Positions 63,260-64,000 of a DNA stretch of 64,000 nucleotides are shown in pieces. Below the pieces are notes generated by a model that saw only the letters and a list, made by a program, of their open reading frames with translations, had not been told where the DNA came from and did no database searches. A program made the position numbers and the translations under genes. How positions within the stretch are numbered: position 1 is the stretch's first letter; the number at the start of each line of letters is the position of its first letter. The DNA lies in the NCBI RefSeq assembly GCF_001659685.2, contig NZ_LXYE02000019.1, forward strand, positions 163,173-227,172, given 5' to 3'. The DNA is from Labilibacter marinus. GTDB taxonomy: Bacteria; Bacteroidota; Bacteroidia; Bacteroidales; Marinilabiliaceae.

Positions 63260-64000
63260 TCAGACTGATAGGGCTGAACCAAAAGCCACCAAATACTGTG
63301 GGTGAATTTCCACTTCTGGCGTAATCAGTTTAAATCCCTTTTCCATAAAGACTTTTTGAAGCGTTTTATGGTTAGCAACACCCCCAGTTAAGAAAACTTC
63401 TCCGCCCTTTTGTAATTCTCTTGGCAAAAGTTTTATAGCCTGAGTAGCTACATATTCATATAAACCTCTTAATATAGCTTTACGTTTTTCATCCGAAGCC
63501 TGTATTAATGCAGATACCACATTGGTTACCGCAAATATTCCGCAAGTAGTATTTATAATCTCTCCACTTTCGGCTTCGTATGCCAAATTATCTAATGTTT
63601 CAAATGTAAATGATGAATTGGTTTGTTTCCATCTTTCAAGAATTTGGACTAACACCATACCTGTACCAGCACCACAACTTTTATTGGTATTTATCCAAGG
63701 AGAAGAATTCATGTCAGCAAAGTTCAGAATCTTAACATCCTGAGTTCCTATGTCCATAACAAGCAACTCTTCGCGGCTTTTAAAAAGCTTCTGACACGAA
63801 TTTATTAAAGCGTTCATTTCAGTGGTTTGGCGGTGAACCATTTCTTTAAAGATTGGATTATCACTTCCTACACCAGCAACGCCTAGCATTACTGGTTTGG
63901 TTAAATTGATTTTACCTGTAATTTCGGATAATAATCCGGGATAATCAATACCTGAAGCAAAAAGTCCTTGCTGAACTACCTCATCAAGCTCATCGAGCAA
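63260..64000 (-). CDS. BadF/BcrA/HgdC-type acyl-CoA dehydratase activase-like ATPase, partial
   Basis: At least 246 residues are visible, and the N-terminus lies beyond the window. The ASKHA fold is seen in '[12 protein letters not shown]', '[14 protein letters not shown]' and '[14 protein letters not shown]'. '[10 protein letters not shown]' is near the end. The two cysteines correspond to positions conserved in dehydratase activators that hold a [4Fe-4S] cluster and deliver ATP-driven electrons. It ends 22 bases before the chemotaxis receptor start, so they are probably co-transcribed. The partner dehydratase may lie outside the window. Confidence 0.85.
   Translation of the reverse strand: MLDELDEVVQQGLFASGIDYPGLLSEITGKINLTKPVMLGVAGVGSDNPIFKEMVHRQTTEMNALINSCQKLFKSREELLVMDIGTQDVKILNFADMNSSPWINTNKSCGAGTGMVLVQILERWKQTNSSFTFETLDNLAYEAESGEIINTTCGIFAVTNVVSALIQASDEKRKAILRGLYEYVATQAIKLLPRELQKGGEVFLTGGVANHKTLQKVFMEKGFKLITPEVEIHPQYLVAFGSALSV

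Overview
The window comes from an AT-rich genome of the phylum Bacteroidota, most likely a marine gliding or fermentative lineage such as the Marinilabiliales. The signs are a C-terminal type IX secretion sorting domain on a surface leucine-rich-repeat protein, a TonB-dependent receptor with a carboxypeptidase-regulatory N-terminal domain, many lipoproteins with a Cys-acidic start, a BlaR1/BlaI pair whose sensor ends in a TonB-type domain, and promoters of the Bacteroidota type (TTTG, 17-20 bases, TAnnTTTG). The genus cannot be fixed from the sequence alone.

Layout. 1-7,100: a surface LRR protein, an unknown helical protein, a DUF302/DUF2007 gene pair bracketed by two copies of an intergenic palindrome-rich repeat, and a BlaR1-like/BlaI-like sensor-repressor pair separated by a foldback miniature element. 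7,190-9,730: a secreted redox operon (thioredoxin lipoprotein, TlpA, outer-membrane barrel). 9,940-11,890: cold-shock protein, small proteins and an MBL-fold hydrolase. 11,890-30,380: a nitrate assimilation island. 30,390-46,010: housekeeping genes (clpX, clpP, tig, tRNA-Leu, lptB, tatC, recQ, purE, hpt, adk, obg, a membrane MutS-like ATPase). 46,100-51,300: an AraC regulator and an eroding glycan cluster (MaoC-like, Gfo/Idh/MocA remnant, solute-binding protein, GH29 fucosidase, sulfatase remnant), then a tRNA with a CAT anticodon. 51,375-61,470: HAD hydrolase, SPOR lipoprotein, and a phosphate block (response regulator, histidine kinase, PiT transporter, TonB-dependent receptor, acidic lipoprotein). 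61,500-64,000: a STAS-like protein, a methyl-accepting chemotaxis protein and a partial CoA-dehydratase-activase-like ATPase.

The nitrate island reads as an almost complete pathway. An apparent seven-gene minus-strand operon encodes an outer-membrane porin, NrtA, NrtB, two ATPases (NrtC, NrtD), an Fnr-like regulator and MoeA. A second Fnr-like regulator lies upstream. Plus-strand genes moaA-moaD-moaE and minus-strand mobA-mobB supply the molybdopterin cofactor, and a plus-strand operon encodes a nitrate reductase fused to its own flavin/[2Fe-2S] electron-input module, then NirB and NirD. Nitrate would enter through the porin and ABC transporter and be reduced to nitrite and ammonium in the cytoplasm. 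moaC, moaB/mogA, moeB, molybdate transport and siroheme synthesis are not in the window.

The most rewarding second looks are: the paired Fnr-like regulators with an identical CX2CX4CX22C cysteine pattern; the porin and the extended NrtB in the nitrate operon; a shared 16-base motif upstream of the phosphate transporter and the TonB-dependent receptor; a foldback element that supplies the last codons of the BlaI-like repressor; a three-gene secreted redox module whose barrel ends in a CX4C pair; a chemotaxis receptor next to a dehydratase-activase-like ATPase; and the decaying fucosidase/sulfatase locus. I saw no CRISPR array, rRNA, intact transposase or prophage.
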